A stretch of DNA of 37,180 nucleotides. Source: JBAZKK01 sp041650795 (lineage in GTDB: Bacteria > Omnitrophota > Gorgyraeia > Gygaellales > Profunditerraquicolaceae). Position 1 is the stretch's first letter; every line of letters begins with the position of its first letter. The DNA lies in the NCBI GenBank assembly GCA_041650795.1, contig JBAZKK010000008.1:1-37180 (forward strand), written 5' to 3'. Under the pieces are notes generated by a model. That model worked only from the letters and a program-made list of their open reading frames with translations. It was not told the origin of the DNA and ran no database searches. Both the position numbers and the translations under genes were made by a program. Of the stretch, positions 22,664 to 30,833 are shown one piece after another.

Positions 22664-23344
22664 ATGGAAGAGATAGTTTTGGACGCAGAGATTAGAGAAG
22701 GGGTAGGCCGCGGTATGGCCGGGGCAGTCAGAAGAAAAGGTTTGGTACCCGGGATAGTTTATGGGGGAGAAGTTAATCCCTTGGCGGTTCAATTTTCGCA
22801 CCGCGAGTTGGCGCGGCTGGTCCATGAGCACCGCCTGGAAAATTCCGTGATAAAGCTCAAGATAAAAGAAGATAAAAAACAGGTCCGCCCATGCGTGGTC
22901 AAAGAGATCCAATACGACCCCGTGCGCGGAGATATCATACACCTGGATTTTAACGAGATATCGCTGACCAAGCTCATCAAGATCAATGTGCCGGTAGTAG
23001 CTAAGGGAGAGCCTGTGGGCGTAAAGCAGGAAGGGGGCTCGCTTGAGCATATCATCTGGGAGATCGAGGTAGAGTGTTTGCCTACGGACATACCCAAGGA
23101 GATAGAGGTTGACGTAAGCGCGCTTAAAATCGGGGATGCTGTGCATGTAAAGGATATAAAGGTAGCCAGCGGAGTCAAGATTTTGAATGAGCCCGAGGCG
23201 ATCGTATTATCGGTAGCCGCGCCTATCGCGGAGGAAGCCCCGGCTGCCGAGGAAGAGGGCGAGGAAAAACAGGAGCCCGAGGTAATCAAAGAAAAGAAGG
23301 AAGTCCCGGCTGAAGGAAAAGAGGAGCAGGGGCAAGAGAAATAA
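22664..23344 (+). CDS. rplY: 50S ribosomal protein L25/TL5 (general stress protein Ctc)
   Basis: A 226-residue protein of the two-domain TL5/CTC type. The N-terminal L25 domain (about 1-95) binds 5S rRNA (VPGIVYGGEVNPLAVQFSHREL; RPCVVKEIQYDPVRGDIIHLDF). The C-terminal beta domain (about 96-185) follows, then a low-complexity Glu/Lys tail (about 188-226, such as EEEGEEKQEPE). The order prs-rplY-pth is conserved in many phyla. Confidence 0.93.
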   Translation: MEEIVLDAEIREGVGRGMAGAVRRKGLVPGIVYGGEVNPLAVQFSHRELARLVHEHRLENSVIKLKIKEDKKQVRPCVVKEIQYDPVRGDIIHLDFNEISLTKLIKINVPVVAKGEPVGVKQEGGSLEHIIWEIEVECLPTDIPKEIEVDVSALKIGDAVHVKDIKVASGVKILNEPEAIVLSVAAPIAEEAPAAEEEGEEKQEPEVIKEKKEVPAEGKEEQGQEK

Positions 23345-23366
23345 TTTATAGGCCGTTTTTTGTTTC

Positions 23367-23939
23367 ATGAGGCTAATCGCAGGCTTAGGCAATCCCGGCA
23401 GGCCGTACGTAGATTCGAGGCACAATATCGGATTTTCCCTGGTTAAATACCTGGCCGGGAGGCATAAGGGTTCTTTTAAAAAAGAAGACAGCATCGCCGC
23501 GTTTTCGGCTAAGATTAAGATAGGGAGAGAGACAGTAGTGCTTGCTATGCCGGTTACCTTTATGAATCTATCCGGCACAGCGGTAGGCGCCTTACTTAAG
23601 AAATACCGCCTGAATCCGGGTAGACTCCTGGTTGTTTGCGATGACCTGGATCTCGGCTTGGGGAGGATTAAGTTAAGGGGCAGCGGTTCTTCAGGCGGGC
23701 ACCGTGGCCTGGAGTCCGTAATAGTTAATTTGGCCAGCCGTAACTTTGACCGCTTACGGCTGGGTATAGGAAGACCGCCTCAGGGCATTGAGCCTGCAGA
23801 GTATGTCCTGGAGGCATTCACCAGGAAGGAAAAAGAAATAATAGGCGTATTGATAGAGCGCGCGGCAGTATGCTGCGAGTCCTGGGTTAACAACGGGCTA
23901 ACTGAAACGATGAATATATTCAACAAGAGGAGCGTGTAA
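23367..23939 (+). CDS. pth: Peptidyl-tRNA hydrolase
   Basis: A 190-residue Pth. MRLIAGLGNPGRPYVDSRHN contains the substrate-site Asn and the catalytic His (H20); PVTFMNLSG is near 64-72, VVCDDLDLGLGRIKLRGSGS near 89-108 and GHRGLES near 111-117. It frees tRNA from peptidyl-tRNA dropped by ribosomes. Its TAA shares one base with the rpsF ATG (TAATG). Confidence 0.95.
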   Translation: MRLIAGLGNPGRPYVDSRHNIGFSLVKYLAGRHKGSFKKEDSIAAFSAKIKIGRETVVLAMPVTFMNLSGTAVGALLKKYRLNPGRLLVVCDDLDLGLGRIKLRGSGSSGGHRGLESVIVNLASRNFDRLRLGIGRPPQGIEPAEYVLEAFTRKEKEIIGVLIERAAVCCESWVNNGLTETMNIFNKRSV

Positions 23940-24223
23940 TGAATAAATACGAAGCAATGTTCATCATAAAGCCGGATTTATCGGAGGACGAGAGAAAGGC
24001 CCTCTTTGGCCAGATCGATGACATACTTGCAAAGAATAACGGCAAGGTGACGCAGGCTAATGTCTGGTCTGAAAAGAAGAAGCTGGCATTCCCCATCCGT
24101 AAATACCATGAAGGGGTCTATTACCTTATGAATTTTACCATTGCGCCTGATGCAATCACAAAGATAAACTACGCCTTTAAATTAAACGAAGACATCTTAA
24201 GGGTTCTTATCATAGGGATGTAA
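23939..24223 (+). CDS. rpsF: 30S ribosomal protein S6
   Basis: A 94-residue S6: NKYEAMFIIKPDLSEDER at the N-terminus, WSEKKKLAFPIRKYHEGVYYLMNF near 40-63 and LNEDILRVLII at the end. S6 pairs with S18 in the 30S platform; S18 is encoded 1 kb downstream in the same run. The start overlaps the pth stop by one base. Confidence 0.95.
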   Translation: MNKYEAMFIIKPDLSEDERKALFGQIDDILAKNNGKVTQANVWSEKKKLAFPIRKYHEGVYYLMNFTIAPDAITKINYAFKLNEDILRVLIIGM

Positions 24224-24253
24224 GAGAGGCAGACCTCAAAATAGGAGGGCAGC

Positions 24254-24496
24254 ATGGATGAGGTGCTGATAGCGGAATTGTTGAGGAGGATATCTTTGGT
24301 TACTTCGGTAATAGGTATTCTGGTGGGGGTAGATTTGATTTTTGGCGCAAAGGTTTTTACCAAGGTGAAAAAGTTTTTGGATAGAGTATATAATTTTGAC
24401 AGCGTCATCAGTAAGCCCAGGATTAGGGTGGGGTTAGGGATTTTTATGCTTTTCCTCTGCGCCCTGATGATGCTTTTATTACTGGTAACGAAATAA
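24254..24496 (+). CDS. Small two-helix membrane protein, tandem paralogue 1
   Basis: An 80-residue protein of unknown function with two predicted membrane helices (about 13-33 and 61-79) joined by a basic loop. It aligns without gaps over its whole length to the next gene: shared positions include MDEV (1-4), E8, L10-R11, S14, G21, L23, G25, D27-L28, G31-A32, F48-D49-S50, I52 and RVGLGI (58-63). AGGAGGG lies 4 bases before the ATG. It is inserted between rpsF and ssb, which are normally adjacent. Function unknown. Confidence 0.75.
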   Translation: MDEVLIAELLRRISLVTSVIGILVGVDLIFGAKVFTKVKKFLDRVYNFDSVISKPRIRVGLGIFMLFLCALMMLLLLVTK

Positions 24497-24544
24497 CAAA
24501 AGCTAAACCAGCTTGCATTAGAAGGAAGGAGGGAAGGGCTAAAT

Positions 24545-24787
24545 ATGGATGAGGTTATTTTTGTCGAAGTATTAAGAATAATATCCATAGTAGCCATAGT
24601 AACGGGCGCCTTGGCCGGCCTGGATTTGGTTTCCGGAGCCAGGGGCCTTTCTGCCTTTAACAGGATATCCGCTAAAAGCATTACGTTCGACTCCGCCATC
24701 AACAACTCGAAGGCGAGAGTAGGTTTAGGGATTACCTTTCTGGTTGCTTCTTCATTCTCTCTTTTAGCGGTATTGGCTGCCAGATAG
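24545..24787 (+). CDS. Small two-helix membrane protein, tandem paralogue 2
   Basis: An 80-residue paralogue of the preceding gene, equal in length and colinear, with two membrane helices and the same MDEV start and RVGLGI motif before the second helix. The two copies differ at most other positions, so the duplication is old and both are being kept. A GGAAGGAGGG precedes the ATG. It lies 25 bases before ssb and must be transcribed with the ribosomal genes unless a hidden promoter exists. Function unknown. Confidence 0.75.
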   Translation: MDEVIFVEVLRIISIVAIVTGALAGLDLVSGARGLSAFNRISAKSITFDSAINNSKARVGLGITFLVASSFSLLAVLAAR

Positions 24788-24812
24788 GCAATGTTTTTAA
24801 GGAGACTCTAAT

Positions 24813-25259
24813 ATGGCCAATTTCAATAAGGTTCTATTAATGGGTAATCTTACGAAGGACCCCGAATTGCGTTATACCCCTCAGGGCACGGCAGTGGTGA
24901 ATCTGAGGGTGGCGGTTAACCGCAGGTTTCGCGACAGGAACCAGGAATTAAAAGAGGAGACCTGTTTTGTCACGGCCGTGGTCTGGGACAAGCAGGCTGA
25001 GACCGCCAATCAGTATCTGCATAAAGGCAGCCCTATTTTTATCGAGGGAAGGCTGCAGTCGCGCTCCTGGGAGGATAACTCCGGGCAGAAACGTAATACT
25101 ATTGAAGTGCGCGCAGAACGAATTCAGTTCCTGGGCACCGCCCCCGCCCATAGAGAAGGGGCGTTGGAGGAGACAGCAGAATCGCCATCTGCTGCCCCAT
25201 CTACCGAGTCAAACTGGTTGGAAGAAAGCGAGGGAGAAGCTAATGTTAACCAAGGGTAA
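24813..25259 (+). CDS. ssb: Single-stranded DNA-binding protein
   Basis: A 148-residue SSB. The OB fold spans about 1-108: FNKVLLMGNLTKDPELRYTP, VVNLRVAVNRRF, CFVTAVVWDKQAETANQYL, GSPIFIEGRLQSRSWED. A short flexible tail follows. The end (SNWLEESEGEANVNQG) lacks the acidic DDxxPF-like tip by which most bacterial SSBs bind partner proteins. Its last 17 bases overlap the start of rpsR in another frame, which may have shaped that end. Confidence 0.93.
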   Translation: MANFNKVLLMGNLTKDPELRYTPQGTAVVNLRVAVNRRFRDRNQELKEETCFVTAVVWDKQAETANQYLHKGSPIFIEGRLQSRSWEDNSGQKRNTIEVRAERIQFLGTAPAHREGALEETAESPSAAPSTESNWLEESEGEANVNQG

Positions 25260-25497
25260 ATTTACCCGCAAGCCAAAGACGGCGAGGAAAAAGTTATTTG
25301 CCAGAAAGAAAATCTGCCGCTTTTGCGCCGATAAAAACAGGGTCATCGATTATAAGGATGTAAGAGGTTTGGAGTCTTTTATAAAGGAAAGAGGCAAGAT
25401 TGTATCCAGCCGTTTTTCGGGCAATTGCCTCAAGCATCAGCGCAGGCTGGCCGAGGCGATACAGAGGGCGCGTTTTTTAGCGCTCCTTTCAAATTAG
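25243..25497 (+). CDS. rpsR: 30S ribosomal protein S18
   Basis: An 84-residue S18 from ATG 25243: MLTKGKFTRKPKTARKK, then KKICRFCADKNRVIDYKDV near 23-41 with a CxxC, and SRFSGNCLKHQRRLAEAIQRARFLALL near 55-81. AGGGAG before the ATG supports this start. The frame is open back to 24967 but that upstream part lies inside ssb and is not coding. The CxxC plus a third Cys suggests a zinc-binding form of S18. Confidence 0.94.
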   Translation: MLTKGKFTRKPKTARKKLFARKKICRFCADKNRVIDYKDVRGLESFIKERGKIVSSRFSGNCLKHQRRLAEAIQRARFLALLSN

Positions 25498-25526
25498 CAT
25501 GAACCGGCAGTTGAGGAAGTAACGCC

Positions 25527-25970
25527 ATGGAAATAATCCTTATTAAAGACGTAGAAAAACTCGGGAAGGCAGGAGAGGTAGTTAATGTCAAGGATGGCTT
25601 TGGCCGCAACTTCCTTATCCCGCGCGGCCTGGCAGTGCCTTCTAATTCCGCTGCTCTTAAAAGGCTGGAGACAGATAAACAGAAGAGGCTAGAGGATATG
25701 GAGAAAGCCAGGTCGGCAGCCGAGGCGATTAGAGAAAAGTTGGAGAATCTCTCTCTCACCATCGCAGTCCTGACGCACGAGGACGAGAAGCTCTACGGCA
25801 GCATAACCGCAGTGGATGTGGCAGCCGCCTTAAAAGAGGAAGGCTTCGATATCGATAAGAGTTTTATCGTTATGGATGATGCCATCAAGACCCTGGGCAT
25901 ATTCGAGGTTTTGGTTAATCTGCATCCCGGCCTTTCCGCTAAAATAAAACTTTGGGTCGTCAAGAAATAG
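25527..25970 (+). CDS. rplI: 50S ribosomal protein L9
   Basis: A 147-residue L9. The N-terminal domain MEIILIKDVEKLGKAGEVVNVKDGFGRNFLIPRGLAV (about 1-38) holds the signature, followed by the long linker helix (about 40-76) and the C-terminal domain beginning LSLTIAVLTHEDEKLYGSIT. Length matches the family. It lies 29 bases after rpsR and 28 before dnaB. Confidence 0.95.
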   Translation: MEIILIKDVEKLGKAGEVVNVKDGFGRNFLIPRGLAVPSNSAALKRLETDKQKRLEDMEKARSAAEAIREKLENLSLTIAVLTHEDEKLYGSITAVDVAAALKEEGFDIDKSFIVMDDAIKTLGIFEVLVNLHPGLSAKIKLWVVKK

Positions 25971-25998
25971 TTCACTCTCAAAGCCCCAAACGAAGTCT

Positions 25999-27348
25999 AT
26001 GGATGCGCTAAAGGTATCCGATACAATCCTGGAAAAACTCCCGCCCCAGAACCTGGAAGCCGAGATGGCGGTTTTAGGCTCGATGCTGATGGATGAAAAC
26101 GCCATTGCCGTGGCCATCGAGTCGCTGGAAACGGACTTTTTCTACAAGGATAGCCACCGCAGGATCTTCGGAGCAATCCTGGACCTCTACAACAATAACC
26201 GCGCAGTCGACCTCATAACCCTGACCGATGAGCTCAAGAAAAAAGGCATCCTGGAAGAGGTCGGCGGCGCAAGCTTCTTAAGCGGGCTCATCAATACTGT
26301 TCCCACCGCCGCCAATATCTCGCACTACGTCAAGATCGTTAAGGGCAAGGCGATACTGCGGGCGCTGATTAATAATGCTACCCGGGTAATCTCTCTTTGT
26401 TTTGAAAGCGAGGGTAACATCGATGAGATAGTAGACAGGGCTGAGAACCTTATCTTTGAGGTTCGTGACAGGAAGCCCCAGGGCGCGCATTCATACCTTA
26501 AGGATATCATCAAGGATAACATAGAGACCATTGACATCCTCTATCAAAAGAAGAGCCACGTAACCGGCATCGCCACCGGTTTTGTTGATTTTGATATCAA
26601 GACCGCGGGGTTGCAGCCTTCGGATTTTATCGTAATCGCAGGTAGGCCTTCAATGGGCAAGAGCGCGCTAGCCATAAACATTGCCGAGTACGCCGGGGTA
26701 GTGGATAAAGTGCCCATAGCAATCTTTAGCCTGGAGATGTCAAAGCACCAGTTGGTGCAGCGGATGCTCTGTTCCCATGCCAGGGTTGACGCCCATAAGG
26801 TTAGGACGGGGTATCTGGCAACCTCGGACTGGCCTAAGCTTACTGCAGCAGCGGGTAAGCTTTCCGAGGCGCCCATTTTTATCGATGATACGCCGGCGAT
26901 ATCGGTAATGGAATTACGCGCCAAGGCGCGCAGGCTCAAATCACAGCATGACATTAAGCTCATTATCCTGGATTACATGCAGTTGATGCGCGGGATAGGG
27001 AATTCTGAAAGCAGGCAGCAGGAGATTTCCGAGATCTCCCGTTCCCTAAAGGCCCTTGCCCGCGAATTAAACGTTCCTCTGATAGCCATCAGTCAGCTTT
27101 CGCGCGCAGTGGAGTCGCGCACCGACCACCGTCCGCAGCTGTCGGATTTAAGGGAGTCCGGCGCTATCGAGCAGGACGCCGACGTGGTAGTGTTGATCTT
27201 AAGAGAAGAGTATTATAATCCCACCTCCGACAATCAGGGGATTGCGGAGGTTAACATTGCCAAGCAGCGTAACGGTCCGGTCGGGTCGGTGAAGCTTTCT
27301 TTTATCAAGGAATATACCCGTTTCGAGAATGCCGCGCGGTTGGAATAG
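25999..27348 (+). CDS. dnaB: Replicative DNA helicase DnaB
   Basis: A 449-residue DnaB. The N-terminal domain (about 10-115) starts PPQNLEAEMAVLGSMLMDENA; the RecA-like motor begins near 185, with Walker A GRPSMGKS at 215-222, Walker B LIILDYMQLM near 319-328, and the H4/arginine-finger region DLRESGAIEQDADVV near 380-394. It unwinds DNA at the replication fork as a hexamer. No intein is present, although DnaB is a frequent intein host. Confidence 0.96.
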   Translation: MDALKVSDTILEKLPPQNLEAEMAVLGSMLMDENAIAVAIESLETDFFYKDSHRRIFGAILDLYNNNRAVDLITLTDELKKKGILEEVGGASFLSGLINTVPTAANISHYVKIVKGKAILRALINNATRVISLCFESEGNIDEIVDRAENLIFEVRDRKPQGAHSYLKDIIKDNIETIDILYQKKSHVTGIATGFVDFDIKTAGLQPSDFIVIAGRPSMGKSALAINIAEYAGVVDKVPIAIFSLEMSKHQLVQRMLCSHARVDAHKVRTGYLATSDWPKLTAAAGKLSEAPIFIDDTPAISVMELRAKARRLKSQHDIKLIILDYMQLMRGIGNSESRQQEISEISRSLKALARELNVPLIAISQLSRAVESRTDHRPQLSDLRESGAIEQDADVVVLILREEYYNPTSDNQGIAEVNIAKQRNGPVGSVKLSFIKEYTRFENAARLE

Positions 27349-27386
27349 CACGGGTTTCAGGAGATTTTAAGCAAGGGGAGGAGCAG

Positions 27387-28442
27387 ATGAAAAAAAAGGC
27401 ATTCACGTTGATTGAGGTGATGGTGGTAATCATAATAGCCGGCATATTAGCCAGTATCGGCATCCCCAGTTACCAGAATTTCGTTGAAACTCAAAAGGCC
27501 AAGGTCTGCCAGACAAACCTCAAAACCCTAGAGCAGGCCCTGGACATCTATGCCATTGACCATGACACCATGCCCGCCAGCCTTAGCGAAATACCGAACG
27601 AGACTATTGATAAGGCCTTTGCCCGTATCCTGCAGGAAAAGGGGGCCTGGCGCATAAGATTGGCTTATTTTGTCACCGACCTTATGAACCATAATAATCT
27701 TCTTTATGCTGCGCCGGTAACGCCTTTCGTAAAGCAGCTTGTCCGCGGTAATCACAGGGTGCTGGTCTGCCCCAAGGATTACGCCGTTTTAGAGCATGGC
27801 GGGGTATCTTACGGAATAAATAGCGCCTTGGCCAAGATGAAGAAAGAGGATTATAAAAAGATCGCATCCACCGCCATCCTGCTCGGCGACTGCGATACGC
27901 CTGAATTCAGCAGTCTTTCCCAGTTGAGCAATAGGCATATTTACCGTAAGAATGTAGCTCAACAGCAGAATTATGCCATAACGATATCCAAGGATGGCCA
28001 GATATATCTGGTTAGCGGCACCTTGCTTTCTGCGTCTCAAAGCGTACCTCTTTCCTTTTCCAATATTGTCAGGGCACTGACGTCTTCGACTTCATTCCAG
28101 ACGGATAAAGACGTAAACGCTTTAATAGATGTTGAAGGTGAAGAGGGTGCTGCCTTTGCCGGCGGCTCTACCAGCGGCTCGGAAGCTGCCTCTGCCGGCG
28201 GCTCCAACGCTACTTTTACCGGAGGCTCGGCAGGTGTAGCAAACATTACCTACAGCACTGATGTTGAGGAGGGTTCGGCAGCCGCTTCAGGTTCAAAAGA
28301 GATTTTGCAGGGAGGCTCATCAGAGGGAGAAGGGACCTGTTGGTGCAGGGACAATACGGGTAAGTTTTATCAGACTTCCTGTCCTTGCCCTGGATTTACC
28401 GCGGGTGGCGCCGAATCGCAGCCCCAGGACGCAAGCCAATAG
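27387..28442 (+). CDS. Type IV pilin-like / pseudopilin protein with Gly/Ser-rich tail
   Basis: A 351-residue protein with a class III prepilin signal: KKKA then FTLIEVMVVIIIAGILASIG, including the conserved Glu5 of the mature form. The usual Gly before the cleavage site is Ala here. A middle region (about 35-210) has VLVCPKDY and GGVSYGINSA, as in Omnitrophota/Planctomycetes-style pseudopilins. The C-terminal 120 residues are low-complexity, with repeated GGS-x units (GGSTSGS, GGSNATFTGGS, GGSSEGEG) and a Cys cluster CWC...CPC. It is probably exported and assembled or anchored in the inner membrane. A strong GGGGAGGAG precedes the ATG. Confidence 0.8.
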   Translation: MKKKAFTLIEVMVVIIIAGILASIGIPSYQNFVETQKAKVCQTNLKTLEQALDIYAIDHDTMPASLSEIPNETIDKAFARILQEKGAWRIRLAYFVTDLMNHNNLLYAAPVTPFVKQLVRGNHRVLVCPKDYAVLEHGGVSYGINSALAKMKKEDYKKIASTAILLGDCDTPEFSSLSQLSNRHIYRKNVAQQQNYAITISKDGQIYLVSGTLLSASQSVPLSFSNIVRALTSSTSFQTDKDVNALIDVEGEEGAAFAGGSTSGSEAASAGGSNATFTGGSAGVANITYSTDVEEGSAAASGSKEILQGGSSEGEGTCWCRDNTGKFYQTSCPCPGFTAGGAESQPQDASQ

Positions 28443-28468
28443 CAGTTTTATATTTGTGACCATAGGCA

Positions 28469-30793
28469 TTGAAAAATAAGAACGGATATTTAAAGTTTCT
28501 CCTGCTGGGCTCCTGCATCGCTTTTATTATTTATTTCTTTCCCGCCGTCGCTCCCCGAAAGGTATCCTTTGGCATCGACGACATTTCCTCGTGGTATGTC
28601 TATAATCTTTCCCGCCGCAATGCGGCCCGCCTGAAGATTGTCGGTATTGAGATCGACGACTATTCTCTGAATAAATCTCCTTCGCGTTGGCCGTGGCGGA
28701 GGTCAATCTACGCCTCGCTCATTAAGGTTCTCGATAGAGAGAATGTCAAGAGCGCAGGTATTGATTTCGTATTTTCCGGAGAATCCGAATCCAGAGACGA
28801 CGACGCTTTAAAATCAGCCCTCAATAACGCCTCATGTGCTGTAACCCTGGCTTATCTGTTTGATTATAAGAAAGGCCGGCCGGTATTGCCGTTCGGCCGG
28901 GACAAGGAGGTAAAATATCTCGCCGGCATGGTCAACACCCCCCAGGATGGCGATTCCCGGGTGCGCAGGCTGCGCAGTTATATTTCCCTCGGAGAAGATA
29001 CCTACTATTCTTTTTCAGTAATGCTGGCCAGCTCTTTTTTGAGACGCAACCCCAAGGAGTTAGTCGCAACGATGCCCATTGCCGAAGATAAGACCTTTTT
29101 TATCAATTACCTCCTGAAGGGCAAGGATATCACGAGGGTGAGTTTTTATGACGTGCTTGATAATATCGGCTCCCTCAAGCAGAAATACGGAAATGATTTT
29201 TTGAAGGATAGCCTGGTTTTGGTTTACCCTGCATCCGCCATCTTCCACGACCAGTATCTTACTCCCGTCGGAGAGATGCCCGGAGGGCTCCTGCATCTTA
29301 ACGGAGCGGCAGATATTATTAGCGGCCGTTTCATGCGCAGGTTGTCTTTCTTGAATCCTGTGCTGCTGATATTTTCGCTCCTCGTTATTTCCTACATCCT
29401 AAGCCACAGCGGTTTTTTAAGCGGCATGCTTTTTACCCTGGGGGTGTTTCTTCTGAATTTCTGGCTGGCGGTCTTGCTTAACCTCCGGGGCATCCGGTTC
29501 GATTATTCCCGCGTTATCATATGCGGGATGGTATTTTTTATCGCAGCCAGCCTTTATAAATACCTTTCTTTCTTAAGTCGCCTTTTAAAGATAAAATACC
29601 GGGCAACCATCGACCCGCTAAGGAACGTATTCACCTTAAGGTATTTTTGTTACCGCCTGGAACTGGAGCTCAGGAAGATCTATTTCCGCCGGGATTTTTA
29701 CCTCATTTTTATAAATTTTGGTTCCTTTACGGAAGAACTGGAGGATTATCCGCTGGAGAGCGTAAGAGAGATCTGGCGTCAGCTCGTAAGCGCCGTAAGC
29801 CTCAAGGGGAGTTTCTGGTCGGCGTATGGGCAGGATGAATTGGTCGGTTGTATTGTAGGGGCCCCTTCCAGGATGGAGACAATTGCAGGCTCATTGCACA
29901 ACAGACTGGTAACCCTTTTTAAAGAAAAGGGTATCTTGCCGGATATAAAGGTTATTTATCTGAGGTTCAAAAAAGAATATCAACTGCGGGAACTGCTGCC
30001 GGTTTTATCCTCGGAGCTTGAGAAGAGCAAAGGGGGGGTGGTTTTGTTGAAGGACAATGACCTCTCGGAGTTGCTTAAGGGCTCCTACCTAAGAAACACC
30101 AATGATGAGGGGCAGTTCCTGGACAGCCTGGGAGAAGATGTTGAGGAGAGGAACCGTCAGCTGCTGGTATTAATAGAGAATCTCAGGAAAGAACACGCCA
30201 AGACCAAACAGGCATTCTTTGAGATTATTGCCTCCCTGGTTAATGCCCTTGAGGCGCGTGACCCGTATACACAGGGCCACTCCCAACGGGTAGCCAATTA
30301 TTCCCTGAGATTAGCCGAGAGATTGGGTTGGAATAACGAGGAGAAGGAGAAGCTGCATAAGGCCGCCCTGCTGCATGACCTGGGCAAGATCGGCATTCCG
30401 GACAGCATATTGCATAAAAGGACCGGCCTTAACGAAGAGGAATACGATTTCATCAAGAAACACGAGCTTATCGCGGTAAAGATACTGGAGCCGCTAAACG
30501 AACTGAAGGAAATACTCCCCTGGATTATGTACCATCACGAAAGATGGGACGGCAAAGGGTATCCTTACGGTTTGGCCGCAGACGCCATACCCGAGGCCAG
30601 CCAGATAATTTCCATTGCCGATGTTTATGACGCGCTTACTACAGGCAGGGATTACAAAGAAGCATTCTCAACCGGGGATTCCATAAACGAGTTGCTCAAA
30701 AACAGGGGGACTTCTTTTAACCCGCGGCTGGTAGATGTATTTACGCAGATGATGCGTAACGACCAGTTAAAAAATGATTTGCATCCCAAATAG
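28469..30793 (+). CDS. CHASE2 - degenerate GGDEF - HD-GYP signalling protein
   Basis: A 774-residue membrane protein starting with TTG. A helix at about 9-25 leads to a periplasmic CHASE2 sensor (about 35-280; VGIEIDDYSLNKSPSRWPWRRSIYA). Three more helices follow (about 292-370). A GGDEF-like domain (about 378-520) begins DPLRNVFTLRYFCYRLELEL, but its signature is GQDEL (454-458), so cyclase activity is doubtful. After a coiled coil, an HD-GYP domain (about 585-760) has H636-D637, HHERWDG and GYP at 697-699, which fits a cyclic-di-GMP phosphodiesterase. The gene follows the pilin-like gene by 26 bases. The ribosome site is weak. Confidence 0.83.
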   Translation: MKNKNGYLKFLLLGSCIAFIIYFFPAVAPRKVSFGIDDISSWYVYNLSRRNAARLKIVGIEIDDYSLNKSPSRWPWRRSIYASLIKVLDRENVKSAGIDFVFSGESESRDDDALKSALNNASCAVTLAYLFDYKKGRPVLPFGRDKEVKYLAGMVNTPQDGDSRVRRLRSYISLGEDTYYSFSVMLASSFLRRNPKELVATMPIAEDKTFFINYLLKGKDITRVSFYDVLDNIGSLKQKYGNDFLKDSLVLVYPASAIFHDQYLTPVGEMPGGLLHLNGAADIISGRFMRRLSFLNPVLLIFSLLVISYILSHSGFLSGMLFTLGVFLLNFWLAVLLNLRGIRFDYSRVIICGMVFFIAASLYKYLSFLSRLLKIKYRATIDPLRNVFTLRYFCYRLELELRKIYFRRDFYLIFINFGSFTEELEDYPLESVREIWRQLVSAVSLKGSFWSAYGQDELVGCIVGAPSRMETIAGSLHNRLVTLFKEKGILPDIKVIYLRFKKEYQLRELLPVLSSELEKSKGGVVLLKDNDLSELLKGSYLRNTNDEGQFLDSLGEDVEERNRQLLVLIENLRKEHAKTKQAFFEIIASLVNALEARDPYTQGHSQRVANYSLRLAERLGWNNEEKEKLHKAALLHDLGKIGIPDSILHKRTGLNEEEYDFIKKHELIAVKILEPLNELKEILPWIMYHHERWDGKGYPYGLAADAIPEASQIISIADVYDALTTGRDYKEAFSTGDSINELLKNRGTSFNPRLVDVFTQMMRNDQLKNDLHPK

Positions 30794-30806
30794 AATATGA
30801 TATACT
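30778..30806 (+). promoter_or_regulatory. Candidate extended -10 promoter for bamA
   Basis: TGATATACT (30798-30806) is an extended -10 element, with TTTGCA at 30778-30783 placed 17 bases upstream. The -35 lies inside the end of the preceding gene. It would drive the bamA-skp-lpx cluster. Confidence 0.55.
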
Positions 30807-30833
30807 GAATTAATTTAGGCGGGTTTTAACTAT

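Noticed and set aside
23210..23344. Glu/Lys-rich repetitive end of rplY as a possible separate repeat element
   Set aside because: It is the low-complexity acidic tail common in L25/TL5 proteins and stays in frame.
24169..24705. 178-codon antisense ORF across both tandem membrane paralogues
   Set aside because: It is a shadow of plus-strand genes that have their own ribosome sites and show paralogy at the protein level.
24967..25242. Extension of rpsR upstream of 25243
   Set aside because: It lies inside ssb in another frame; the S18 match and ribosome site begin at 25243.
28130..28330. GGS-coding repeats in the pilin-like gene considered as a CRISPR or tandem DNA array
   Set aside because: Units are irregular in length and sequence and keep the reading frame, so they are protein low complexity rather than a CRISPR array.
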